Program-made: the position numbers and the translations under genes
The notes under the pieces: generated by a model
Databases searched by the model: none
Told to the model about the DNA's origin: nothing
What the model saw: only the letters and a program-made list of their open reading frames with translations
Shown: positions 35,524-46,187 of the stretch, piece by piece
How positions within the stretch are numbered: position 1 is the stretch's first letter
Layout of the letters: every line of letters starts with the position of its first letter
NCBI RefSeq assembly: GCF_011745365.1
Contig: NW_024468909.1
Span: 620,001 to 684,000 of the forward strand
Direction of reading: 5' to 3'
DNA: 64,000 nucleotides
DNA from: Cryphonectria parasitica EP155
Lineage: Eukaryota > Ascomycota > Sordariomycetes > Diaporthales > Cryphonectriaceae

Positions 35524-36210
35524 AAGAAAAAAAGAAAGCAATTTGTGTGACGGACGGTGCTGACGTGCATGTAGATGGGACACCTCTCCTTGGCAAAACA
35601 AGATGTAGTCTCGAGTCGGTTGGGGTTCGAGGCAGCTTTGACGCATTTCCCTGACCACCCTGGCGCAATAGTCGGTCTTTCCAACATACTGCTCGACCTC
35701 TACTGCGAGAAGATTGTGCCGCCAAAGGCCTTCCCGGGTCTGGACCTTGTGGGGGGCTCGGACGCCATGCCTGGGACAGATCAGAGCACAGCTGACATTA
35801 TATCGCCGGTACCACAACCAGCAGACCTGGCGAAGCTATTACCGACGCAGCCACTTGGTCTCGGCGCGCTCAAGAAACCGAAAGGAGAACGAATCCAACA
35901 AGCAGGCGTGCCCAAGAGCCCGGCGTCGCTGCATCACGAGGGTCACCTCCCACCACCATACAAGGCCTCGTCAGTGCCGCTTGTCGATCGTCTTGCATCC
36001 CGCGACAGAGCCTATGGCCTCTTGTCCAACCTCACCAAGCTCGGCTCGGGCTGGAACTACTCGGAAGCCTGGTTCGCTCTGGCCAGGGCGCACGAGGAGA
36101 GCGGACAGGCAGACAAGGCAAAGGAGGTGCTCTGGTGGTGCGTGGAGCTTGAAGAGGGGATGGGCGTCCGTGAATGGAACTGTGTGAATGCGGGAGGGTA
36201 TGTTTTGTAA
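32297..36210 (+). CDS. ypp1: TPR protein of the Ypp1/TTC7 type
   Basis: Ypp1/TTC7 proteins work with Efr3 to hold the PI4-kinase Stt4 at the plasma membrane and affect endocytosis. Four exons: 32297-32302 (only ATG GCT), 32391-32511, 32579-35463 and 35575-36210, 1215 aa. The frame runs through every junction (MA/PNPTKARGYLDQLDHARCEGNW.., ..HAPARV/CLALTAEVEHG.., ..ADVWCE/MGHLSLAKQD..). Paired helices of TPR type are spread over the chain and are clearest near the C terminus (LGFEAALTHFPDHPGAIVGL, WFALARAHEESGQADKAKEV). A long Ser/Arg/Pro-rich disordered insert occupies roughly residues 650-800. Odd features are the two-codon first exon and a 31-nt poly-A run inside the last intron. The family call rests on length, layout and TPR content. 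Confidence 0.8.
35492..35522 (+). repeat. Poly-A homopolymer inside an intron
   Basis: 31 consecutive A in the last intron of the Ypp1-like gene (35464-35574), followed by further A-rich sequence, between the donor GTAAGC and the acceptor GTAG. Confidence 0.9.
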
Positions 36211-36802
36211 TTTACGAGCTGCGAGGGACTTTGCTTTGTCTTTCCTTACTTGACTGTGTGTGTATATATTGTGGTGTCGGAGAGGTTAGACTTCCGATAG
36301 AATATACGTCATGGACGGGCAGTGTTGGAGAGGATAAACTTGATTAAAGGACTGCTTGTACTGCTATGATACAAAACACTTGTGCTCGTGAAAGAAGTTT
36401 GGGGAGCGGGGGGGGCAGGAAAACGGAAACAATTTACTTGTAGTCACATTAAGGCTTTTGATATGAGTAAACCGAATTGACTGCCTGTTGGTGCTACGGT
36501 GCGTACCAGATACTCATTAGTTTAGACCCCTGCACAACCATAGTGCACGGGCCAGGTCGCGGTACGCGTCTTCTTTAGCTAGTCTCTCTCCCCTACTGTT
36601 TTTCTCCACCAAGCCCAACCCGCCCAAGCTGCCACTTCCACACCCACCCAAATCCTTACATGTACCAAATACAGTGCACACGGTAGACTCGTGTGATGCG
36701 GTTTTGATACCCTTGGGGACTGGTCCAGTTTATGCAAAGATCTCGGCAGCAGAGTAGAATCCCCAACTCGAAGCTCGACATACACTACACACACTGCGCG
36801 CA
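36211..36802. other. Intergenic, tandem genes
   Basis: About 590 bp holding the 3' UTR of the Ypp1-like gene and the promoter of the next. The segment 36575-36660 is C/A-rich on the + strand. No other element is recognised. Confidence 0.35.
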
Positions 36803-38689
36803 ATGCCGCGCCCAACCCGATCACGAGTCGCGGCTACGCGACGCGGCGGCGAGTCGCTGTCGACCCCTTCTGACCCCGCGATTACCTCACCTGCTGCGAC
36901 GGCAACGCCTGATGAGTCAGGGGCCCCAATTCGCTCAGATGAAACAGACATTTACGGTGTCAGCGACCGTGAGATCGAGCGCCAGCGCAAAGCGAAAGAG
37001 ACCTCTGCCGCCACGCGAGGCACACGCACCCGCTCAGCCAATGCAGCGCTCTCCGCCTCCCGCGCTCAACGCGACACAGCAATGGCCCGCCTTGACGACC
37101 TGACTTCGACGACGGCGAATGCGGACGATAGCCCTGTTGTGGAAATTGGACGCAAAGATAGCACGATGGAGGTCTCGTCGCTTCTTGGAGGCGGTGGCAT
37201 AGGCCGTCGCGGTGGTGCTGGTGCGGGCGCGGACCTGTCAGGCATGGAGATTGCCGACTCCGAGATATTTGGGAACTTGGACAGCAGCTTTGATGCAACC
37301 TTACGCGGCGAGGGCTCAGATTCGCGGAGTGGAGTGCGGAACGCGGATACGTCGACCTTCAACGTGAGCGTATTTCGACGCCAGCCGAGCAGGACGCGTC
37401 GGCGGCAGAGCAGCATCGTGGGCAAGGATGACGCGCCGATCCGACCGAGCAGCCGTGGCCCGACTACACCGGGGCTGAGTTCGACATTCAGCCTTGGGAA
37501 CTTCAAGAGACGCCAGAGACAGCCGAGCATCTTGTTGAGTTCTGCACAGAAAGCTTCGTTGAGTCTGCAGCGGTCGCGCGCTACAAGTGCGGCGAGTGGG
37601 GACGAGGGTCAGGATGAAAACGCGGTGGAGAGTGATGTGGAGGAGTCATTCTTGCCTGAGGCGGAGGGCACGCCTGTCAGAGTGTCGCGGGGCAGGAAGA
37701 GCGAGGAGGCGGACGTGGTTGCTGGACCTGAGACACCAGATCAAGGTGGACGCGAGACGCGCTCCAAAAAGCGAAAGTCTACGGAGGCTCATGGCGGCGA
37801 GTCAGCCAAGAGGCAGGCTGTCGAGAAGGAGATGGAGGAGCAGGAGGAGGACGACGAGACGATGCACCAGTCCGTTGATAGTGACGCTCTCTCATCACCT
37901 CCTTCGAGTCCTCCACAGCCGAGACGTCGTGCTAGTCCGGAGCAGGATGATGATATTTTTGCACCGCCGGCAAGCATCAGCTCGCGCGAGGGTAGTCCCA
38001 CGATCTGGCCGTCTCTCAAGAACCTGGGAAAGAAACATCATGGCCACCCACCATCGCGGACCAAGACGCCAGCCCTGGATGACGGCATGTCAGATATCTC
38101 AGAGCCTCCATCCCTCACACACTCGCCCAACTTCAAGGGAGCCAAGACTGCTGCTGCTGCGGCCGCGAACAAACGGAGCGAGTCGCCCAAGCTGTCGACT
38201 GCTGATTTGGAGGCACTTTTGCCGCGTCGGCGCCGCAAGGCCCAGAAAGATACCTCCGACGTGGAAGACGGAGAGAGCAGCGCACCAGAGATAGTGGAGC
38301 TACCACGCCGAGTCACCAAGAAGAAAACCTCCAAAGCTCTCAACGGTTCAGCCAAGACCAACAGAGCCAACAACCAAGCCAAGACTATTGCCTCTGCGCC
38401 AGCGCTAGGAAAACGGACGGGTCGCCGGAAATACGGATCTCGCAACTTCGACAAGGAGAACATCACCGAGGGCGACTCTATCGAGGTCGCCCGGGAATCT
38501 TCCCCACCGCTCGACGACACCGCGTTCGAGGCGGAGATGAATGGTGGTGACGAGACCGAGATGAGCATGACACCTGGTCTGGGTGCTGAGCTGAAGGCTG
38601 CGTCAGAGAAGTTCAAGGAGGTAGACGAGTGGGAGCTGGACTTTGAGGAGGTTGTTGAGCCTTCTTCTGATTTGCCTGAGGGCCGTTAG
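36803..38689 (+). CDS. Unrecognised, largely disordered probable nuclear protein (628 aa)
   Basis: Single-exon gene with good coding character over 1.9 kb. I do not recognise a catalytic domain. The chain is Ser/Arg/Pro/Glu-rich. Order seen: basic N terminus (RPTRSRVAATRR); short conserved-looking stretches (MEIADSEIFGNLDSSFDATL near 150-170); two basic motifs RTRRRQSSIV and FKRRQRQPSILL near 200-245; an acidic patch; a bipartite-type KKRKSTEAHGGESAKRQ nuclear signal near 320; an alanine run; a basic cluster ALLPRRRRKAQK; and an acidic C terminus (KEVDEWELDFEEVVE). This suggests a chromatin or nucleolar scaffold, possibly phosphorylated at the RRxS-type sites; that is inference. An 11-G run follows the stop directly. 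Confidence 0.75.
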   Translation: MPRPTRSRVAATRRGGESLSTPSDPAITSPAATATPDESGAPIRSDETDIYGVSDREIERQRKAKETSAATRGTRTRSANAALSASRAQRDTAMARLDDLTSTTANADDSPVVEIGRKDSTMEVSSLLGGGGIGRRGGAGAGADLSGMEIADSEIFGNLDSSFDATLRGEGSDSRSGVRNADTSTFNVSVFRRQPSRTRRRQSSIVGKDDAPIRPSSRGPTTPGLSSTFSLGNFKRRQRQPSILLSSAQKASLSLQRSRATSAASGDEGQDENAVESDVEESFLPEAEGTPVRVSRGRKSEEADVVAGPETPDQGGRETRSKKRKSTEAHGGESAKRQAVEKEMEEQEEDDETMHQSVDSDALSSPPSSPPQPRRRASPEQDDDIFAPPASISSREGSPTIWPSLKNLGKKHHGHPPSRTKTPALDDGMSDISEPPSLTHSPNFKGAKTAAAAAANKRSESPKLSTADLEALLPRRRRKAQKDTSDVEDGESSAPEIVELPRRVTKKKTSKALNGSAKTNRANNQAKTIASAPALGKRTGRRKYGSRNFDKENITEGDSIEVARESSPPLDDTAFEAEMNGGDETEMSMTPGLGAELKAASEKFKEVDEWELDFEEVVEPSSDLPEGR

Positions 38690-39166
38690 AAGAAGGCAAA
38701 GGGGGGGGGGGAGCACAGTGACGAGCCATATTCAAGCTTGTTGCGACGGGACGTTTCACCAAGGAAAATGGACGACAGCGAGAGAATTGTCTGATGATGA
38801 TTGTTTTCCACATGTTTATGAGGTATCACATACCCCCTGGTTTGGCTTGGTATTGGTGGTAATATAGGCGAGAGAGGCGTGGGGGTGGGCCGTTGCTGCG
38901 AGGCTTTTTCTACATACCCCTAACTAGCTACAATCCATGATTCCGAATTTGTTTGTCCTCTTCGTGCTGTTCTTGATCTTTTCGTGGATCTTGATTTCTC
39001 GATGAGGAGTGGCAGAATTGCTAGTCATATATCACTGGAAGCGAATCTGCCAGGCATGCATGATATCCATGTTCTCTGAGGGAGCAATAGCATAGCAGCT
39101 CAGCATCTGAGAAGCCCTCAGCCTAATAATTCCACTACGTCTTTCCCTCTACGGCCATGGGTGGGA
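38690..39166. other. Intergenic between convergent genes
   Basis: Contains an 11-G run at 38701-38711 just after the stop codon of the upstream gene, and the 3' UTR of tip41 from the other side. Nothing else is recognised. Confidence 0.4.
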
Positions 39167-40155
39167 TCATGAAGAAGGCTTTGAGAGATTGATGCTTTCC
39201 ACCCGCTGCTCCACCACCGGCAGCAAATGCGCGACCTGGTTAGCATCTCGTAGCGCGGAGGTGACAGTGTCTGGTGCCAGTCCCGACATGAGCAAGGCCT
39301 ACGACATATTTGTTAGTATCAAGTCTCGTAGCCACTAGGAAGAATCTCTTCCCTGCTTCCCTCGCCAGAGGAGAGTAGACTCACTTTTTTGACATTTGCA
39401 AAGTTATCCTCCTTGGCTGTATACTCCCTGATCACCTCCTCCTGCGCAAAGTCCACATACAACCTCGTATCCCTCACTCGCACCACCACGTTGTCCAGCC
39501 TCATATACAGCCGCGCCAGTAGCAGCATCCGCTGCGCCATGACACGGACCTTGACACTGTACACGCTGATGCCGTTGTCGTCCAGCTCGCTCTCGAAGAG
39601 GACAACCTCGTCAAAGAACAGGATGGGGTCGCGCCGCTTTAGCAGCTCTAGCGGTATCGACTTGTCAGGCGCGGGCGCAAGCCTACCGCCACTGGAGGCG
39701 CCGGCGGGCGTCTCTGTGCCGGTATATGCCGTGGAGTAGCTCCAGTCGTAGGGCTTGACCACCTCCCGGATATCGTGGGCGGTGCTCCTCTCCCGCGAGC
39801 TGCTCCACTCGCCGGCGTAGGCGACCTGCAGCATGTTGGCGCCCGTCTTGTCGACGCTGTCCAGAGCGGCCTCGGCTGTGAACTCGACGGCCCATCCCGA
39901 GGGCTTGTGGCGCACGGCGACGAGGTTGTCGCCAAAGATCATCTCCGGGATGGGGATGCCCAGGCGGTGGGACATCTCGTCAATGGGGCCGGATTTGGAG
40001 ATGGGGAGCTTGCGGGAGGAGATGGCGAAGGGGCCTTGGGTGTGGGTGGTGGTGGCCTGTGAGAGCATGCTGGGGTCGGGGTAGGGCTCGTTGGGAGAGG
40101 TGATATGATTCATTTTGGGCGATGGGGTATGAGACGGGGTAGAGGGTGTTCTCAT
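39167..40155 (-). CDS. tip41: Tip41-like protein (PP2A/TOR pathway regulator)
   Basis: Tip41 binds Tap42/alpha4-type PP2A regulators and acts in TOR signalling. Two exons, complement(39167-39298, 39385-40155), 300 aa; the intron has donor GTGAGT, branch TACTAAC and acceptor GTAG, joining ..NFANVKK/ALLMSGLAPD... The TIP41 core runs from IPIPEMIFGDNLV (about residue 68) through a W-containing VKPYDWSYST, the strand DPILFFDEVVLFESELDDNG, and the long helix VMAQRMLLLARLYMRLDNV. Without the intron the frame would end in an unrelated Ser/Gly-rich tail, so the short second exon matters. An in-frame ATG at 40113 (MNHITSPNEPYP) gives 286 aa and may be the true start, because the first 14 residues are low complexity. 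Confidence 0.9.
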
Positions 40156-42140
40156 TCCCTGGTGTCTTGGATGTGTGTGGCTGTGTGAGTTCTTTTATGT
40201 TTGGTGAAGTCTTTTCGGTGGACAGGCTCAAGTCTCGCAGCGTGGATGAGAGGCGTGTTTGAGACGGGGGGTTGTGCTTGTCAGAATTGCGTTGTGCACA
40301 CCGTTTGCTTTGGTAGTTGATCTGGGTCAGACCAGATAGAGACTGGCAGTGAAGCCAGCTGAGATGGAATTAAAGTACGAAACAGATCCGCAGTATAAAG
40401 TGGTGCTTGTTCTTGGTCAAAATAGCCTCGTTGACGTCTACTTTTAATACCACCAAAAAAGCCTTGACTTGGACACAACTCGGTAAAATACGGCGCTGCC
40501 AAACATGGCAGGCGGGACTCGTGTAGGCACCTAGTGAGCCAGCTTAGTGGCCACTAGCTTACATAAAGCCCCTGCCAGAGCCAACCTCAATGCGCCGACA
40601 AGGCTGCGCAGCCTCGGGGTGAAAGCTATTGTCCTCGAGGCGGGAGCTTTCCCGAGGTACTCTGACTTGAAATACTGCTTGAATACAACTTACTCAAACA
40701 CGTTATACTCATGAGGTGTCGTGAGAAAAATAATGTTTCATATTATTTTCTGAGATCAACTATCAGTTATTTCGTACAAAAGGTAGAAGGCGCAGTCGAA
40801 GCCATGCCATCCAGTCTTGGTCCTCCAAGGCTACGAATCGTATAACTGACTGTCTCTATTCGCATGATAGTACTGAGTCTAGGAAATCTCGATGCTCTCA
40901 ATTTATCTACGGGATAATGCTTCAAAATTGAATAAATCATTTTCAAGACTTGTTACCCAATGCTGTGCCTCTCATTCAGATAGCACCTTCACCACAATAT
41001 ACCTTCTATCATTCCACACTATAGAGCATGATGTGGACCCCAATAGCAGCCATATCAAGGCCCAACAACAACCTCCTTTGGATGAAAGAGCAGAGAAACT
41101 ATAGGAAGGATGACAGATGAAAAGGTCTTTTTTCCCACCAAACGATGGCGGCAGAGTGGTCATGAAGCTGGAAGCTCTGCACCACTCATGATGTTCGAAG
41201 GAAAGCAAGCCAGTCCTCGAATTTAGGAAGGAAGACTAGGCCTGGCTTCAGGTATAGTCACCTAGCAAGCCTGTTGAAATACTAAAATCCGAGAACAGGA
41301 CGCGCTGGAGTATCTCTAAGCCGTGGGAGGGGTTACAGCAGATCTCGAATGGCAGTGCCCATTTCTTGTCCGTAAATGCGGGTTCGAAGCGAACGGTGAC
41401 TTGAATTCTTAGTGTAGGTGGCTAGGAGTACCGATACTCGACACAAAGTAACGTCTTCCAGGCTGTGGACATACTTGACACCTCTTGTATCAAACTCAAC
41501 ATCTCTCGCAAATGACCTGACTAAGAAGATGCCGCCCGCAGTCAGCCGAATTGCAGCAGTATCAGAGTGGCTTCTGCAAAGCGCGGAAGGTCGAGATGAT
41601 CACTTGGTCAACCTTGTGGAAGTTCCATATCATCTGAGATCCAATGAGGTATCGCAGTCGAGAGTCTCCGGCTGAAGGGTATCTGAGGAAGGTCTGCGGT
41701 GTCGTTGGTTGGACGGTATCGCAAGTCCTCGCGCAAGGGGAACGAAGTTGATTTCAAGCCGTAGGAAGCTAGACTTGATTACTTGCATGAGAAATAGTTT
41801 GGGGTGGGTGGGGCTGGCGCCACTTTGCACCGCTAACAACCGTCAACGTTGTTTCGCCGAGAAGTTCGTTAGTGCCCAGCCTCCCTATGGCAACAGCCCC
41901 ACCCAGTGTTGCCCGGCAACAAACCAAAACAACTGCTCCTTCCTTCCCAATTGCGCTTCCCCTTGCAGGTCTCGACCCGTCCATCTACCATACTCTGGCC
42001 AGCGCCGCATTGAGCCTCTGGAACTTTTCTGGTGCATATCATATTGATCTCCTCTTGACAACGAACAATACCTACAGACACTCATCTCATCAAGACCCTA
42101 TCAAACCCTCTTAGGTTTCTACACTGGTGTTACGAAAGGT
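40156..42140. other. Intergenic between divergent tip41 and Aurora kinase
   Basis: About 2 kb. Frames are short and unconvincing. The middle (40,680-41,010) is AT-richer than the flanks. CT-rich sequence close to the Aurora start (41,870-42,000) probably marks its 5' leader. Confidence 0.35.
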
Positions 42141-43578
42141 ATGGCAACCAGAACGCTCGAGGCTGGCTTTCAGCGTATGTCAATCACGGACGAGAATGAG
42201 TCCGTTTACAAGTCCTCCAAGGTAAGGGCCAAACCCACTGTCACTTTATTGTCCTCGATGCTCTCCGATACTCACACTGCTGCCACCCGACTGCAGCTCG
42301 CTCAGTCCAGCAACCGACCGAACCTCTTCAAGGTCGCCCTACAATCCCAAAGCACCAACACCGTCGCTACTGTGACTTTGCCCTCTCAGGCCGTACAGCG
42401 AAAAGCCGTAGCCTCCTCATCAAGCGCAAATCCTGCTTCACCTACCAGAAAGACACTCCAATCATCCGCCCTTGCCATCCAATCAAAGCCGGTATCCCGC
42501 AAGGCACAGGCCAGCAATCCCCCGTCGCCGACTAAGAAGGACAAAACCAGCTCCGCCAGTTCCTCCTCCTCATCCTCCCGCCCGTCCGATGAGTCCGAGA
42601 GCGAGCGGCACTCCCAGACTGTCACGCTCCTCGACGAGCCCCGGACATTCCACTTGGGCATGTTCGAGATTGGCAAACCCCTTGGCAAGGGCAAGTTTGG
42701 ACGAGTCTACCTCGTCAAGGAGCGCACGAGCGGCTTCATCTGCGCGCTGAAGGTGCTCTACAAGTCAGAATTGCAACAGGGCTCCGGGGTCGAGAAGCAG
42801 GTCCGTCGTGAGATCGAGATCCAGAGCAACCTGCGCCATCCCAACATCCTGCGGCTATTCGGCCACTTCCACGATCCGAAGCGAATCTTCTTGATCCTCG
42901 AGTTCGCCGGCCAGGGCGAGCTGTACAAGCTGCTCCGAAAAGAGAGCCGGTTCCCTGAATGGAAGGCTGCACAGTACGTGGCCCAGATGGCCTCGGCGCT
43001 GAAATACCTACACCGCAAGCATGTAATCCACCGGGATATCAAGCCCGAGAACATCCTCGTCGGCGTCCATGATGAGATCAAGCTGTCCGACTTTGGCTGG
43101 AGTGTCCATGCGCCCAACCGCCGCAGAGCTACGCTTTGTGGGACCTTGGATTATCTCCCTCCAGAGATGATTAAGTCAGGGAGCAAGGACAACTCGTACG
43201 ATGAGAAGGTCGATCTTTGGAGTCTGGGCGTGCTGACGTACGAATTCCTCGTCGGCGAGGCGCCTTTTGAGGATACACCGGTAATGACACAGCGGCGGAT
43301 CGCACGGGCCGACATGAGCATCCCCTCATTTGTGAGCCCAGAGGCTAGGGACCTCATCAAAAAGGTAAGTTCAAGAATTTGTGACCCCGCCCTCTCTAGG
43401 ATATGCTCGTTGCAAATTGCCATCCACATTGAATCCAATTAGCTGACTTGACCTTTCACAGCTGCTTGTGTTGGACCCAGAAAAGAGACTTCCTCTGCAG
43501 GCTGTGCAAGAGCACCCGTGGATCTTGAAGCACTGTGTGAAGGGGGAACGTGCTTCGAACCGTGAAAAGTCGAGGTGA
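42141..43578 (+). CDS. ark1: Aurora-type serine/threonine kinase
   Basis: Chromosomal-passenger kinase that corrects kinetochore-microtubule attachment and acts in cytokinesis (Ipl1/Ark1/Aurora B). My model has exons 42141-42221, 42297-43364 and 43462-43578, 421 aa. Kinase landmarks: GKGKFGRV glycine loop, ALK lysine (about 179), REIE glutamate (about 199), HRDIKPEN (272-279), the Aurora-typical DFGWS (292), and the activation segment RRRATLCGT with the phosphorylatable Thr near 306, then PPE. The last exon completes subdomain XI ([16 protein letters not shown]). The first intron is 75 nt, has GTAAGG..CTGCAG ends and contains no stop, so an unspliced form stays in frame and gives 446 aa. The N-terminal 140 residues are Ser-rich and disordered. 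It converges on atp23. Confidence 0.93.
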
Positions 43579-43970
43579 CCGTGGACAATCTTGATGTGGT
43601 CCGGATAAGCTCTGTCGAAGAAACTTGACCTCGGCATCAAGGCAGGCCCGTAGGGTGGGGAGTAGATGATGGATGGTATTGTATATTTTACACTTGTTTG
43701 GCGTTTTGGTCACATATGATTGGATGGCCGTCATGAGTTCTTAGGCCGAGGGGCGTTTCATTAACATTTTCAGCGTTTCCCGGTTTTTTAACGGTCCGGC
43801 TCTTGTACCGGACAAGAAGGACATAGCACAAAGCCGCACATCGGCTTGATGAATGATACTACCGTTTATGAGAATACAAAAATTATTCAAGCGTTGCAGC
43901 GTAGAGTGGTGGTATCATTGGTATCCTGTCTGTGCTGTGTCATGTTGTGTCCACGCATACGTCTTTTGCC
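43579..43970. terminator. Convergent 3' region of Aurora and atp23
   Basis: 392 bp between two stop codons facing each other; it must hold both cleavage and polyadenylation regions. No gene is seen. Confidence 0.4.
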
Positions 43971-44889
43971 TCATCTGTATACCTCGTTGAACGGCCTGGT
44001 ATCTGAGAAGCATGAGTCCCACACCTCGTTCACGACCTTGACCGCCTGCACGTCGTTCTTGACCCATGGCCGCGCCATCATAGACTGCACCGCACGCCGC
44101 CTGACGCAGTCTTGGAACTGCTCCGTCAGCCTCCAGTTGTTCCTTGTCCAAAACTCCCTCGTAAACCTGCACTCGCCGCTGAGCATCGACGCTCGTATCT
44201 GTGCCAACGTTAGCCATCATCTTATTTCTTCCCACACTGGTGTCCTCCACCCCCAGCGTGACACAACTTCGTGAGAAAGAGCCTACCTCAGTGCAGGCAG
44301 CCTGCTTCAAGTCTCTCTGCCCTCTAAAGTCGACCTCGAACCGCAGCTCATCATAGGCATGCACCATCTCGTGTGACAGAATGTCCTCCAGGTGACCTCT
44401 GTTGCGGATCTCGTTCGCGCAGACCAAGATGCCATGTGTGGGCTCGAAACCACCTCCTTGCCTCTCGACGTGGCCGTCTGCCGTCAGCCGGGCCGGACAC
44501 CGGCGGCACAGGATATTGGCGGCGTCCATCTTGCGCCCGTGGTTGAGCTCGGCGATGCGGTCGTTGAGGAAGGTGACGGTCGGGCTGTAGCGGAGCAGCC
44601 AGTCGCGGAACTGCTCGCAGCGCTCGACGTCGCGGGCCTCGTGGACGCGGCTGCGGCTCTCGCGGTAGTGGAAAATGCCCTCGGGGGTGACGCGGCCGGT
44701 GAGGATGTGGAAGTAGTTGAGCCACCAGCTGGTAGAGGGGTCGAAACCTGTGCGGGCGGGGTCGTTCTCAAGGTAGAGGTTTGGTCTCGAGGGGGAAGAA
44801 TTTGAGGAGGACGAGGAGGAGGAAGGGGACGTCATCGTGGCTGTATCTGAGCCTGTTGGTGGGCTCGTGGTAGCTGAGCTTGAGGCCAT
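43971..44889 (-). CDS. atp23: Mitochondrial inner-membrane metalloprotease Atp23
   Basis: Intermembrane-space peptidase and chaperone that processes the Atp6 precursor and assists F1Fo-ATP synthase assembly. Two exons, complement(43971-44198, 44287-44889), 276 aa; the intron (GTAGGC..GCACAG) joins ..[17 protein letters not shown]... The zinc site HEMVHAYD (HExxH) is intact. Cysteines expected for intermembrane-space folding are present ([31 protein letters not shown]). The N-terminal 35 residues are Ser/Thr-rich. I started at MASSSATT; the frame is open upstream to 45045, but that part reads like leader sequence. Confidence 0.92.
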
Positions 44890-46187
44890 CGCTGGGAGTT
44901 GCGAGGAGGAGGGTGGTGGATGGGATCGCCAGAGCTGCCCTTTGGCAGGCGGACTGGGAGAATAGGCGCGCACGAAGTTTGCTCTTCCTGGGACTCGAAC
45001 ACAAGGAATACATACGAACAATTGGAGCGTATAATTCGTGGTCAACTGCAGTGTAGTCGAGGCGAGGCTGGTCGCTGATGATGGGAGACCCTTGACTTTG
45101 CGCCGGCAATTTTGTCAGAGAGCAGTTAGCTCAGAGAACGCGCTGTAGTTGATATCGTTTAAAACGGAACTGGCGTTTAAAACGATATGTCGCTCCAAGC
45201 ATAGTACTTCCGACCTAGAACAAATTCAAAAGACGAAATGGGATACAACAGGAAAACTCCAGAATGGTCTCCAGCGAATATCTAGTGAGCCTTGTTTCAG
45301 GTCTGAATAGAATGAACACCAGACTTTTATATGTTATGTAGATTGATAGCGATTTGCTAGATACTCAAGTTTCTGAGATTCTTGGCGGCTCAAAACTACG
45401 CCGTCCAAGACTGGTTGTTTTCAAACTCGAGACCCCAGTAAAAAATTGCAGATACAGTAGTTCTCGTGAAGTACCTGCTCTGAAGAACAACAGGTTATCT
45501 AGTGTTTTTCTTCTTCTCGTGGGTTTTTTCTTCATTTCATTTAGATCACAGTATGGACGCCAGCCTTTCTCCTGCCAAACCCGCCTTGCGGATAATCAGT
45601 GATTCCTTCCTGTTGTTCTCGTTGCAAACGCTAGGTTCGTCGCAGGCGGCAGAGAATTTATTAGTCACGGCCGACCGGTGCCGGCTTCAACTTTCCAAGA
45701 TCCACTCAAGAAGAATTTCCCCCCTACTGTCACATCGCATCTGCGCCCTGCGAATGCCCCATTCTTTGTTTTCTTACTGTACATGGACTCCAGTTCTACG
45801 ACACTGACTCGAAGTCTTGGAAGTGGGTTCTAAGCCACATCTAACGTTACGTTCCGCAGCGGTGCTCCAGAGTTGTTGCCCTGGTTTAGCGGAGTATATT
45901 CTTTTTCCAAAACGTCTTTGGGGGGCACCATTCCAGGATGTCAACATGGATATTAGGGACGAGTCACACTGTAAGCACATGGTTACCACCTTTTTATACT
46001 CTTTCACTCTTTTTTGGATTTTTCTTCATGAGGCGCTAGGTCACAAAAACGGAGTGGTCGACTTGTTCAGAAAGGATCCTCACTTCATAGATTCTGAGAG
46101 TCATCACACGAGTGCTTTTCATCCCACTAAGACTACTTCCACCAAGAAATCATCCCATAGAACTGACAACTACACCACCTGGTAGAC
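44890..46187. other. Intergenic between divergent atp23 and glutamate 5-kinase
   Basis: 1.3 kb bidirectional promoter region. A single TGACTCG at 45805-45811 is close to the Gcn4/CPC1 core TGACTCA and would suit amino-acid control of proline synthesis, but one imperfect site is weak. No gene is recognised. Confidence 0.35.

Noticed and set aside
43915..45045. Atp23 as one unspliced 376-codon frame
   Set aside because: The read-through tail after ..QAACTEV has no family likeness, while splicing at 44287/44198 restores the conserved C terminus.
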